Of a stretch of 64,000 bases of DNA, positions 34,580 to 43,609 are shown piece after piece. A program made the position numbers and the translations under genes. This stretch comes from Cellulomonas alba. Lineage in GTDB: Bacteria; Actinomycetota; Actinomycetes; Actinomycetales; Cellulomonadaceae. The first letter of the stretch is position 1. The number at the start of each line of letters is the position of its first letter. The stretch is taken from NCBI RefSeq assembly GCF_030362835.1, contig NZ_JAUCGQ010000001.1, positions 2,335,461 through 2,399,460 of the forward strand, written 5' to 3'. The notes beneath the pieces are model-generated. The model did not search any database. It saw only the letters and a program-made list of their open reading frames with translations, and was not told where the DNA came from.

Positions 34580-35430
34580 CCCGGGCCCACGCGACGCGTC
34601 GTCGCGCCTCCCGCTGGCTCGCGACCCTGGCCGCCGCCCTCGTCGCGGTGCTCGCGGTGCTGTCCCTGACCGAGGCGAGCGCGTCGACGCTGACGGTCAC
34701 CGCCCGCAAGGGCGTCCTCGACACCTCCAGCCGCTGCACGTCGACCGCCGTCACCGTGACGCCGACGACGTCCGGCACCCAGACCACCGGCGTCACCGTC
34801 ACCGGCCTGGTCGCCGCGGACGTGACGCGCTGCCAGGGCCGGACGGCGACGGTCCGGCTGGTCGGCGCCGCGGGCCAGGAGCTCGCGGTCGTGCCGGGCC
34901 TGACCGTGTCGGGCTCGATCGTCGCGTCCGGCCTGGCGCTGACGACGGCGGACGTCGCCGCCGCGCTCGTCGACGTCGCGGGGTTCGCGGTGCCGACGAC
35001 GTGGAGCGTCCCGGAGGTCCCCGTCGCGGGCTGCTACTTCACCGACGCCGCCGGCAACAGGGTCGGGAGCTGCTCGGTCACGGGCCAGGACGTCTACGGC
35101 GTGGGCGTCGACCCTGCGAGCGGCGTGCGCGTCCTCGACGTCGGAATCCGCACCTCGGGGACGCCGTCGAGCTCGAGCTGGCGGATCCACTTCACCTACC
35201 GGCTGCAGTCGCGCACCGTGAGCGGCCAGGCCTGGAGCTGGGCCGACGCCGAGATCATCTCGGTGCAGAACGCGCCCGACGTGAAGGTCACGAGCACGTG
35301 CGGCTCGCTGCCATGGGTCTCGATCACCGACGTCAACCCGTACCGAGGCACGTGGGAGATGAAGATCGCGGAGAACGCCGGCGCCTACTTCGCGGCCAAC
35401 CCGGGCGCGCCCCGCGTCTGCGTCCCCTGA
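34576..35430 (+). CDS. SipW-associated exported protein, longer form
   Basis: A 284-residue protein. The Arg-rich start (TRRRASRW) and hydrophobic run end in TEASASTLTVTARKGV. The first mature domain (to about residue 130) parallels the preceding protein, with cysteines in SSRCTS and TRCQGR. A second domain of about 150 residues follows, rich in aromatic residues (WRIHFTYRL, AWSWADAEI) with four more cysteines; the last is three residues from the end. It closes the operon ten bases from the convergent ung gene. No known domain was recognised. Confidence 0.7.
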   Translation: MTRAHATRRRASRWLATLAAALVAVLAVLSLTEASASTLTVTARKGVLDTSSRCTSTAVTVTPTTSGTQTTGVTVTGLVAADVTRCQGRTATVRLVGAAGQELAVVPGLTVSGSIVASGLALTTADVAAALVDVAGFAVPTTWSVPEVPVAGCYFTDAAGNRVGSCSVTGQDVYGVGVDPASGVRVLDVGIRTSGTPSSSSWRIHFTYRLQSRTVSGQAWSWADAEIISVQNAPDVKVTSTCGSLPWVSITDVNPYRGTWEMKIAENAGAYFAANPGAPRVCVP

Positions 35431-35440
35431 GCCGCGCGAC

Positions 35441-36118
35441 CTAGGGCAGCCGCCAGTCCACGGGCCGCCCACCCTGCGCCTCGAGCAGCGCGTTGGCCCG
35501 CGAGAACGGCCGTGACCCGAAGAACCCCCGGGACGCCGACAGCGGCGACGGGTGCACGGACTCGATGCGCGGCACGTCGCCGAGCATCGGCGCGAGGGAC
35601 CGCGCGTCGCGGCCCCAGAGGATCGCGACGAGCGGTCCGCCGCGCGTGACGAGCGCCTCGATCGCGCGCTGCGTCACGGCCTCCCAGCCCCGCCCTCGGT
35701 GCGAGGCCGGCGCGCCGGGCCGCACGGTCAGCACCCTGTTCAGCAGCATGACGCCCTGGTCGGCCCACGGCGTGAGGTCGCCGCACGTCGGTGCGGCCAC
35801 GCCGAGGTCGGCGACGAGCTCGCGGAAGATGTTGTCGAGCGAGCGCGGCACGGGGCGCACGTCGGGCTGCACCGAGAACGACAGGCCCATCGGATGGCCG
35901 GGCGTGGGGTACGGGTCCTGCCCGACGATCAGCACCTTGACCTGCGCCATCGGCCGGGCGAACGCCCGCAGGATCGCGTCGGGCGCGGGCAGGTACTCCC
36001 GCCCGCCGGCGAGCTCCGACCGCAGGAAGTCGCCCGCCGCGTGCACGTGCGGCTCGACGGGCGCGAGTGCGTCCGCCCAGTCGGGTGCGACCAGGTCGGC
36101 GAGCGGCGTCGGCGTCAC
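35441..36118 (-). CDS. ung: uracil-DNA glycosylase, family 1
   Basis: A 225-residue DNA repair enzyme that removes uracil from DNA. Motif 1 is [16 protein letters not shown] with catalytic Asp68, and the DNA-intercalation loop is [13 protein letters not shown]. The usual GQDPYH has Pro in place of His, a form common in actinobacterial members. [15 protein letters not shown] and LWGRDAR match the substrate-pocket region. The GTG start lies eight bases after a TAGCGT hexamer and lacks a Shine-Dalgarno, so it is probably leaderless. It converges on the SipW-associated genes. Confidence 0.94.
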   Translation of the reverse strand: MTPTPLADLVAPDWADALAPVEPHVHAAGDFLRSELAGGREYLPAPDAILRAFARPMAQVKVLIVGQDPYPTPGHPMGLSFSVQPDVRPVPRSLDNIFRELVADLGVAAPTCGDLTPWADQGVMLLNRVLTVRPGAPASHRGRGWEAVTQRAIEALVTRGGPLVAILWGRDARSLAPMLGDVPRIESVHPSPLSASRGFFGSRPFSRANALLEAQGGRPVDWRLP

Positions 36119-36194
36119 GGTCCGGCACGCTACCGGAGGCGCGCGGCGTCCCGCAGGGCCCCCTCCGCGAGGTCGGACGTCCGCCGCGAGCACG

Positions 36195-36212
36195 AATGAC
36201 ACACGTGTCATT
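36195..36212. promoter_or_regulatory. inverted repeat AATGACAC-AC-GTGTCATT, putative operator
   Basis: A perfect eight-base inverted repeat with a two-base centre lies in the divergent region between ung and the DUF3263 gene. It ends eight bases before a TAGGAT hexamer (36220–36225) that can serve as the -10 of the DUF3263 gene, so a bound protein would cover the -35 region. The regulator is unknown. Confidence 0.55.
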
Positions 36213-36263
36213 CCGCGCCTAGGATGGCGCCGAACACCGCACGGTGCGAGGGAGGACCCGGCA

Positions 36264-36572
36264 ATGGACACCGCCATGGACAGCTCGGCGCTCGTCGTCG
36301 ACCTCCTGCCGAACCCGTCGGGCACGCTCACCGAGCGCGACGAGCAGATCCTCGCGTTCGAGCGCCAGTGGTGGAAGTACGCCGGCGCCAAGGAGCAGGC
36401 GATCCGCGAGCTGTTCGACATGTCGGCCACGCGGTACTACCAGGTGCTCAACGCGCTCATCGACGACCCGGCCGCGCTGGCCCACGACCCGATGCTCGTC
36501 AAGCGCCTGCGCCGCATGCGATCGTCGCGTCAGCGTGCGCGCACGGCCCGCCGGCTCGGCGCCGACGCCTGA
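36264..36572 (+). CDS. DUF3263 protein
   Basis: A 102-residue protein recognised as the actinobacterial DUF3263 family: a helical domain with [20 protein letters not shown] and [18 protein letters not shown], which resembles a DNA-binding helix-turn-helix, then a basic tail. GGGAGGA precedes the ATG. The family is normally encoded directly before a LytR C-terminal-domain gene, as here (41-base gap). A regulatory role is often assumed but I know of no established function. Confidence 0.85.
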   Translation: MDTAMDSSALVVDLLPNPSGTLTERDEQILAFERQWWKYAGAKEQAIRELFDMSATRYYQVLNALIDDPAALAHDPMLVKRLRRMRSSRQRARTARRLGADA

Positions 36573-36613
36573 CCTGCGCGGCGTCGCCAGTCTGACCCGT
36601 TAGCCTTGCCGCC

Positions 36614-37219
36614 GTGAGCAGGGCCGACTACCCGTATCCCGACGACGAGTTCGACGCCGCAGCAGGCGGCGACGTGCCGCGCGGGGTCCACCGCGAGCCC
36701 CGCACGGGCTGGAGCCGCTGGTGGCCGTTCGTGCTCGTCATCGTGCTCGCGCCCTTGCTGGCGTTCGCCCTCGTGACGCTCTACACGCACCAGGGCGGCG
36801 GCGACACCTCTGACGACGGCGGCCAGGGCGTCGAGGACACGCCGACCGGCACGGCCACGTCGACGGCGAAGGCGTCCGAGCCCGCCGGCACCAAGACCCA
36901 GTCCGCGCCGCCGCAGACCACGACGCCGGCCGCGACCGTCAACCTCGACGCACCCGTGTCGATCCTCAACGGCGCGAAGATCCAGGGCCTCGCCGGCCGG
37001 CAGGCCACCAAGCTCAAGGACGCGGGCTTCACCAAGGTGACGACCGGCAACTCGACCGGCACGCTGCCCGCGTCGTCGACCGTCTACTACGCGACCGAGG
37101 ACCTGCAGCCGACCGCCCAGAAGGTCGCCGACACCCTCGGGATCGACGCGGTCGAGCAGGACGCCGGCAAGGCCGGCTCGTCGATCACCGTGGTCCTGAC
37201 GAGCGACCCCGGAGCCTGA
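36614..37219 (+). CDS. LytR C-terminal (LytR_C) domain membrane protein
   Basis: A 201-residue protein with a short cytoplasmic part, one membrane segment at about residues 37–57, a Thr/Ser/Pro-rich spacer and a C-terminal LytR_C domain ([25 protein letters not shown]) of about 90 residues. The same domain occurs at the end of LytR-CpsA-Psr wall-ligase proteins and alone, as here, in actinobacteria. It probably works in wall or surface-polymer assembly. The GTG lies seven bases after a TAGCCT hexamer, so a leaderless transcript in addition to read-through from the DUF3263 gene is likely. Confidence 0.85.
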   Translation: MSRADYPYPDDEFDAAAGGDVPRGVHREPRTGWSRWWPFVLVIVLAPLLAFALVTLYTHQGGGDTSDDGGQGVEDTPTGTATSTAKASEPAGTKTQSAPPQTTTPAATVNLDAPVSILNGAKIQGLAGRQATKLKDAGFTKVTTGNSTGTLPASSTVYYATEDLQPTAQKVADTLGIDAVEQDAGKAGSSITVVLTSDPGA

Positions 37220-37368
37220 CGGACGCCTCCGCGACGCCGGACGGGTGCCCGCGCGCGTCACCCGTGGGCGGCACCACCGGCAAGAAGGCCTGGTCGCGGG
37301 GCCCTTCGCGTCGCTACGCTCGCCGCACCAGGGTGCGTCAGGGCACCCACCGACGGCGAGGAAGCAGC

Positions 37369-37572
37369 ATGGCGCAGGGCACTGTGAAGTGGTTCAACGC
37401 GGAGAAGGGGTACGGCTTCATCACCCCCGCTGGCGGCGGCCAGGACCTCTTCGTGCATTTCTCGGCCATCCAGGCCGACGGCTACCGGTCCCTCGAGGAG
37501 GGCCAGCAGGTCGAGTTCGAGGTCGGCCAGGGCACCAAGGGGCCGCAGGCAGAGCAGGTCCGCGGCCTCTGA
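37369..37572 (+). CDS. cold-shock protein, CspA family
   Basis: A 67-residue single cold-shock domain. RNP1 is KGYGFITP and RNP2 is LFVHFSAI, so it should bind single-stranded RNA or DNA as an RNA chaperone. Length is typical. A GGCGAGGAAG stretch precedes the ATG, and the gene ends in a strong terminator. It is a separate gene from the longer cold-shock protein at 54606. Confidence 0.95.
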   Translation: MAQGTVKWFNAEKGYGFITPAGGGQDLFVHFSAIQADGYRSLEEGQQVEFEVGQGTKGPQAEQVRGL

Positions 37573-37596
37573 CGCTCGCCGCACACGGCTCGCTGA

Positions 37597-37628
37597 AGGG
37601 CCGCGCACCCACCGTGGTGCGCGGCCCT
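37597..37628 (+). terminator. intrinsic terminator after the cold-shock gene
   Basis: A perfect 13-pair stem (AGGGCCGCGCACC with its complement) and six-base loop starts 24 bases after the stop codon and is followed by TCGTC. It is isolated from any other gene. Confidence 0.85.
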
Positions 37629-37771
37629 TCGTCATGCCCGGTGCCCTGACGGGGTCGCGCCCTGCGCGCTCGCTCCCGCGGGAGCCGCGACCGCGCTCCG
37701 TGTCTCGTCGCACGGGGTCCCCGCGGCCGTGTTCGCCCTGTGCGAGCACGGGCGCCCGAGGGGTGGGCTGT

Positions 37772-37798
37772 CTTGCACTCGGGGGGGTCGAGTGCTAA
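37772..37798. promoter_or_regulatory. CIRCE element 1 (HrcA operator)
   Basis: CTTGCACTC, nine bases, GAGTGCTAA: one mismatch in the left arm from the CIRCE consensus TTAGCACTC-N9-GAGTGCTAA. HrcA binds this site and represses groEL until heat or misfolded protein relieves it. Confidence 0.93.
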
Positions 37799-37807
37799 CC
37801 ATTGGTC

Positions 37808-37834
37808 TTAGCACTCTCCGGTGGAGAGTGACAG
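37808..37834. promoter_or_regulatory. CIRCE element 2 (HrcA operator)
   Basis: TTAGCACTC, nine bases, GAGTGACAG. The left arm is perfect and the right arm differs at the last four positions. It lies nine bases after the first CIRCE, 118 bases upstream of groEL. Two operators in tandem suggest tight repression by HrcA. Confidence 0.85.
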
Positions 37835-37855
37835 AACCACCCGGCCGCCCGGTGA

Positions 37856-39577
<1,722 letters not shown>

Positions 39578-39657
39578 TCCGCTGACCGAGGCCGCGCCTC
39601 GGGCTGGGGCCTCGCCCCGGCTCACCGGCGGCCCTCGCGCCGCCGGGCACGACCCAC

Positions 39658-39691
39658 GACGGGCCGGTCACCTTCGGGTGGCCGGCCCGTC
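39658..39691 (+). terminator. intrinsic terminator after groEL
   Basis: Fifteen pairs with one G·T, closing a TTCG tetraloop: GACGGGCCGGTCACC with its complement. It begins 80 bases after the groEL stop. The stable TTCG loop is typical of strong actinobacterial terminators. Confidence 0.88.
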
Positions 39692-39718
39692 GGCCGTCTC
39701 CGCGGGGGGTCGTCCGCC

Positions 39719-39786
39719 GAGACCTGTGGTCGCGTTCCGGACCTGTGGTTGCAGGCACAGGTCTCGACGCGAAGCACAGGTCTGGA
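39719..39786. repeat. interleaved inverted repeats of GACCTGTG
   Basis: Four copies of GACCTGTG occur within 68 bases: two on one strand (39721 and 39740) and two on the other (39756 and 39775). GAGACCTGTG pairs with CACAGGTCTC, and TCCGGACCTGTG with CACAGGTCTGGA apart from one mismatch. The two pairs interleave in the order A-B-A'-B'. This could form a pseudoknot in RNA or serve as a protein array on DNA. Confidence 0.7.
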
Positions 39787-39921
39787 CGCCGGGGCGCCGC
39801 CCGGCGCGTCGTGCGGCGGTCGGAGCTCGCTCGCCGAATCGCCCACATCGGACATGTCGGCCCCGCTAGCGTCCATGAGCCGCACGGTCGTGCGGGACCC
39901 GTCCAGGGCAGGGGGACAGCC

Positions 39922-40008
39922 ATGTCTGCACTCACGTACCGGTTCGTGCTCGCGACGCAGCACGACGGCGTGACGCTCACCGGCAGCGGAACGACGACCT
40001 ACCCGTGA
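39922..40008 (+). CDS. possible 28-residue leader-type peptide
   Basis: A short frame from ATG to TGA with a purine-rich GGGGGACAG upstream. It overlaps the vanZ-like start by four bases (GTGA), which is the same arrangement used by operon neighbours elsewhere in the window. The product begins MSALTYRFVLATQHDGV and has no obvious motif. It could be a coupled leader for the vanZ-like gene or a chance frame. Confidence 0.4.
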   Translation: MSALTYRFVLATQHDGVTLTGSGTTTYP

Positions 40009-40598
40009 CGCAGCTCTGGCGCGCCTTCGGCGACCTCGTCCCGATCGCACTGGTCGTGGGCGGGGTCGTCGGCGTGGGCGTGTTCCTCGGGTCGTGGGCG
40101 CATCGTGGGCTCGAGCGGAGCCGCGCTGCGGTCGGGACCGCCGTCGTCGACGCGCTTCTGGCGATCTGGGGGCTCTGCTACCTGGCGGTGACGCTCGCGC
40201 CCGCGGCGGGCGCCGAGGACTCGACCGTCCAGCTCGTGCCACTGCGCGACCTCGACGACTACGCGCACGCTGTGTCGTGGCAGGTGCCGGTCGCGCAGGT
40301 CGGCGGCAACCTCGTGCTCTACGGCGCGCTCGGCGTGCTGCTCGCGGCGCGTTGGCGCTGGGGCGTGCCGCGCACCGTCGCCGTCGGGGCGCTGATCGCG
40401 GTCGTCGACGAGGGCCTGCAGTGGTTGCTCGGAACGGGGCGGTCCGTGACGACGGACGACGTGATCGTCGGCGCCGTCGGCGTCGCGATCGGGGCGACGG
40501 TCGTGGTGCTCGCGCGTTCGGTCCTCGCCTGGGCGGCGCGCCGCAGGGCTGCCGCGGGCGTACCGGTGGCGGCCGGGGCAGGTCAGCGCTGGCGGTAG
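40005..40598 (+). CDS. VanZ-like membrane protein
   Basis: A 197-residue integral membrane protein with about five hydrophobic segments. The family signature VDEGLQWLLGTGRSVTTDDV lies near residue 130. VanZ-like proteins take their name from the teicoplanin-resistance gene vanZ, but the chromosomal members have no settled role. The GTG overlaps the small upstream frame by four bases, and the 3' end overlaps the convergent aminotransferase by 16 bases. Confidence 0.85.
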   Translation: MTQLWRAFGDLVPIALVVGGVVGVGVFLGSWAHRGLERSRAAVGTAVVDALLAIWGLCYLAVTLAPAAGAEDSTVQLVPLRDLDDYAHAVSWQVPVAQVGGNLVLYGALGVLLAARWRWGVPRTVAVGALIAVVDEGLQWLLGTGRSVTTDDVIVGAVGVAIGATVVVLARSVLAWAARRRAAAGVPVAAGAGQRWR

Positions 40599-41812
40599 CT
40601 CGCCAGGAAGTTGCCGAGGCGCTCGACGACCTCCGCCATGATGCGGGCCTCCGGCAAGGTGACGAGCCGCAGGTGGTCGGGGTCCGGCCAGTTGAAGCCG
40701 GTGCCCTGCACGAGCAGCACCTTCTCCTGGACGAGCAGGTCGTACACGAGGCGTGCGTCGTCGTGGATCTGGTGGACCTCGGGGTCGAGGCGCGGGAACA
40801 GGTAGAGCGCGCCCTGCGCCTTGTAACAGCTGACGCCCGGGATCGAGACGAGCCCGCTGTGCGCGACCTCGCGCTGCTCGTGGAGGCGGCCGCCGGGTGC
40901 GATCAGCGGCTCGATGCTCTGCACGCCGCCCAACGCCGCCTGGACCGCGTGCTGGGCGGGCACGTTCGGGCACAGGCGCGTGGACGCGAGCAGGGTGATG
41001 CCCTCGAGGAAGCCCGTCGCGTGGTCGCGCGGCCCGGTGACGACGAGCCAGCCGGAGCGGTAGCCGGCGACGCGATAGGTCTTCGAGAGCCCGTTGAACG
41101 TGAGGCACAGCAGGTCGGGCGCGACCGACGCGAGCGGGATGTGCTGCGCGCCGTCGAACAGGATGCGGTCGTAGATCTCGTCGGCGAGCAGCAGCAGGCT
41201 GTGCTCCCGCGCGAGGTTCGCGATGCCCTCGAGGATCTCGCGCGAGTAGACCGCGCCGGTGGGGTTGTTGGGGTTGATGACGACGATCGCCTTGGTGCGC
41301 GGCGTGATCTGCGCCGCGATGTGCTCGAGGTCGGGCTGCCAGCCGTGCTCCTCGTCGCACCGGTAGTGGACGGGCTTGCCGCCGGAGAGGCTCGTCATCG
41401 CCGTCCACAGCGGGTAGTCCGGCGCGGGGACGAGCACTTCGTCGCCCTCGTCGAGCAGCGCCTGCATCACCATGGTGATCAGCTCGGAGACGCCGTTGCC
41501 GAGGTAGACGTCGTCGACGTCGAACTCCGGGAAGCCAGGGACGGTCTCGTAGCGCGTGACGATCGCGCGCCGCGCCGGCAGGATGCCGCGGCTGTCGGTG
41601 TAGCCGTGCGCGTGCGGGATCGCGGCGATGACGTCCTGGACGATCTGCGGCGGGGCGTCGAAGCCGAACGTGGCGGGGTTGCCGGTGTTGAGCTTGTAGA
41701 CCGTGTGACCCTCGGCCTCGAGGCGCGCAGCCTCGGTCAGTGCGCTCCCGCGGATCTCGTACAGGACGTCGCGGAGCTTGGTCGACTGGTCGAGCGGTCG
41801 CATCGAGGGCAC
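40583..41812 (-). CDS. PLP-dependent aminotransferase, AlaA-like
   Basis: A 409-residue class I aminotransferase. Landmarks are NTGNPATFGFDAP, the GNGVSELITM cofactor loop, the PNNPTG signature, DEIYDRI and the PLP lysine in NGLSKTYRVAGYR. The whole resembles E. coli AlaA, which makes alanine from pyruvate and glutamate. The GTG at 41812 is preferred because a TACCCT hexamer lies seven bases upstream (leaderless pattern); an in-frame ATG nine bases later is also possible. It overlaps the end of the vanZ-like gene on the other strand. Confidence 0.9.
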   Translation of the reverse strand: MPSMRPLDQSTKLRDVLYEIRGSALTEAARLEAEGHTVYKLNTGNPATFGFDAPPQIVQDVIAAIPHAHGYTDSRGILPARRAIVTRYETVPGFPEFDVDDVYLGNGVSELITMVMQALLDEGDEVLVPAPDYPLWTAMTSLSGGKPVHYRCDEEHGWQPDLEHIAAQITPRTKAIVVINPNNPTGAVYSREILEGIANLAREHSLLLLADEIYDRILFDGAQHIPLASVAPDLLCLTFNGLSKTYRVAGYRSGWLVVTGPRDHATGFLEGITLLASTRLCPNVPAQHAVQAALGGVQSIEPLIAPGGRLHEQREVAHSGLVSIPGVSCYKAQGALYLFPRLDPEVHQIHDDARLVYDLLVQEKVLLVQGTGFNWPDPDHLRLVTLPEARIMAEVVERLGNFLASYRQR

Positions 41813-41843
41813 GAAGCCGAGGGTAACCGGCGGGCGCGGCGCC

Positions 41844-42131
41844 TCAGGACAGCGGCGTGCGGTGCCCGGCCCGGTCCCGGCCGGGGACGCGCAGGCCGGA
41901 CGCGCGCAGCCGCCGGATCAGCTCGTGCGCGCTCACCGGCGTCGCGCCGAGCGCCACGATCTCGTCGTAGCGGACGTCCGGGACGTCGTAGTGGTCGAGG
42001 TCGAAGCCGCGTTCCGGGATGCCCGCGCGAGCCGCGAACTCGTGCAGCTCGTCGAGCGACGCGTCGCTGACGAGGTGTCCCCACAGCCGGCCGTGCTGCG
42101 GCCACATCGGCGGGTCGACGAGCACGGTCAC
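41844..42131 (-). CDS. DUF4031 protein
   Basis: A 95-residue protein of the DUF4031 family, which begins with the pattern VTVLVDPPMWPQHGRLWGHL followed by SDASLDELHEFA and YDVPDVRYDEI. The function is unknown. The GTG at 42131 is chosen for two reasons: it gives the usual family N-terminus, and a TACCCT hexamer lies six bases upstream. An ATG 21 bases further upstream would add MSAYPRP. Confidence 0.82.
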   Translation of the reverse strand: MTVLVDPPMWPQHGRLWGHLVSDASLDELHEFAARAGIPERGFDLDHYDVPDVRYDEIVALGATPVSAHELIRRLRASGLRVPGRDRAGHRTPLS

Positions 42132-42174
42132 CGGGCGAGGGTACGCCGACACGCGCCGCGCGACCTGCGCGGTG

Positions 42175-42465
42175 TCAGACGGCGAACAGGCGCGACGCCT
42201 GCGTCTCCGCGTCCGCGTACGCCTGCGCGGCGGCGTGCATCGCGGTGCTGATCTGCTCGAGGGAGCTCTCGAGCCGGGCCTCGGTCGCCGACCAGTCGGC
42301 CAGCACGCCGCCGAACGCGGTGGCCGCCGCCCCGCGCCACGTGTCGCGCAGTGCCGCGAGCTGCCGGTGCATCGCCGCGACCTCCGACCGGATCGTCGCG
42401 GCGCGCGTCTGCACGCTCGCCGCTGCCTGGGCCACCTGGGCGCTGTCGACCTCGTACCGGGTCAC
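42175..42465 (-). CDS. WXG100-family (ESAT-6-like) protein
   Basis: A 96-residue helical protein with a central TWRGAAATAF, which places the WxG turn between two predicted helices. The length of about 100 residues fits the WXG100 family. Such proteins are type VII secretion substrates that fold as helical hairpin dimers. No type VII secretion genes lie within the window. GGAG precedes the GTG start at good distance. The partner and the secreting system must lie elsewhere. Confidence 0.8.
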   Translation of the reverse strand: MTRYEVDSAQVAQAAASVQTRAATIRSEVAAMHRQLAALRDTWRGAAATAFGGVLADWSATEARLESSLEQISTAMHAAAQAYADAETQASRLFAV

Positions 42466-42512
42466 GTCGTCTCCGTCCGTCCGGGCCCCCACGCGGGGCC
42501 GACGTGGAGACG

Positions 42513-43382
42513 CTAGGCCGCGGGGTGGGTGCGGCCGGCGGGGTCGCCGGGCTCCGTGGACGGAGCGTCCACCGACGGGGCTGTGGACGGTTCGGCGGCC
42601 GGCGCGGACCCGTCCAGGGCGCGGTCCGGCGCTCCGTCGGACGTCGCGCCCATGGTGCTGGGCAGGTCGGGTGCGTCGGGGCCCGCCTCGGCGTCGAGGA
42701 TCGCCAGCTCCTTCGCCAGCCGGTGCCGCTCGGCCAGGAGGTTCTGCCGCGCCGGCTCCTCCCACGCCGCGCCGAGCGGGCTCGAGAACAGCGTGGGACG
42801 GCCGAGCAGCTTGTCGAGGATGCGCAGGCGGGCCCGGACGAAGTCGCGCGCGGGCAGGTGCGCGTACTCGGCGCGCACGTCCAGCAGGTACGCCTTGTAC
42901 TTCTGCGGCTCGCTCGCGAGCATCGCGAGGTCGGCGTCGCACAGCACCGCGCAGTCGACGTCGTTCGGGTTGGGCGCGTGCCGCACGAGCGCGACCACGA
43001 GGTCGTGCACCCGCCGGGCGCGCGCCTCGCTGACGCCGAGCGCGGTGAGCTCCTCGTAGGCCAGACGGGCGCTGGCGATCTCGTCCTCGCCGCCGCGGTT
43101 GGCGTACGCCTTGCGGTCAGCCGAGTCGAAGATCGCGCCGTGGTACCAGGCGGCGAGCCGGACGAGGTCGGGCTCGTGCGTCTCCTCGACGAGCTCGTCG
43201 ACGCGCGCGAGCACGTCCACCAGGTGCTTGAGGTTGTGGAACGTGCGTCCCGGCGCGGTCCAGCGGTCGATCAGCGACTGCCCGGCCTCGCGGATCTGCT
43301 CGGTCGACGCGGTTCCCCCGGCTCCGACGACGCTTCGCTGGAACGACGAGAGCAACCACTGCGGTGCGTCATGGACGCCCAT
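42513..43382 (-). CDS. HD-domain phosphohydrolase-like protein
   Basis: A 289-residue protein. The first 200 residues look like the HD-superfamily group COG4339: RWTAPGRTFHNLKHLVDVL supplies conserved histidines, then AAWYHGAIFD provides the HD-like pair and LCDADLAMLA a further acidic site. These would bind divalent metals in a phosphohydrolase. The last 80 residues are a low-complexity Pro/Ala/Ser/Asp tail. The substrate is unknown. Confidence 0.82.
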   Translation of the reverse strand: MGVHDAPQWLLSSFQRSVVGAGGTASTEQIREAGQSLIDRWTAPGRTFHNLKHLVDVLARVDELVEETHEPDLVRLAAWYHGAIFDSADRKAYANRGGEDEIASARLAYEELTALGVSEARARRVHDLVVALVRHAPNPNDVDCAVLCDADLAMLASEPQKYKAYLLDVRAEYAHLPARDFVRARLRILDKLLGRPTLFSSPLGAAWEEPARQNLLAERHRLAKELAILDAEAGPDAPDLPSTMGATSDGAPDRALDGSAPAAEPSTAPSVDAPSTEPGDPAGRTHPAA

Positions 43383-43609
43383 GGACCAGCCTTACGACGA
43401 CGACTCGGACGGGTCATCGTAAGCCCTGGCCCCGCGCGGGGTGCGGTGTTCCGACAGGTCGCGAAACGGCTCACGGCGCGCGCGGTGCGGAGACCGGCAC
43501 GGCTCGCCGACGGTGGAGCGGGAGCCTCGAGGGCGTGTCGCGCCCCTCCGCACGGACGGCGGAGGCGCGCGCACCGGGACGCGATGCGCGGCTCTGGACG
43601 GGCGGTGCG

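Larger units (their letters stand above)
39578..39921. other. 344-base intergenic region with terminator and interleaved repeats
   Basis: The region holds the groEL terminator, a group of four GACCTGTG-type repeats in two orientations (39719–39786) and a TAGCGT hexamer at 39867–39872 that probably serves the small gene and vanZ-like gene downstream. Near 39880 a CCGCAC/GTGCGG hairpin would lie at the very start of that transcript. Confidence 0.6.

Noticed and set aside
42175..42465. Type VII secretion locus around the WXG100 protein
   Set aside because: No EccC-type ATPase, EccD or mycosin gene is present nearby; the protein stands alone.
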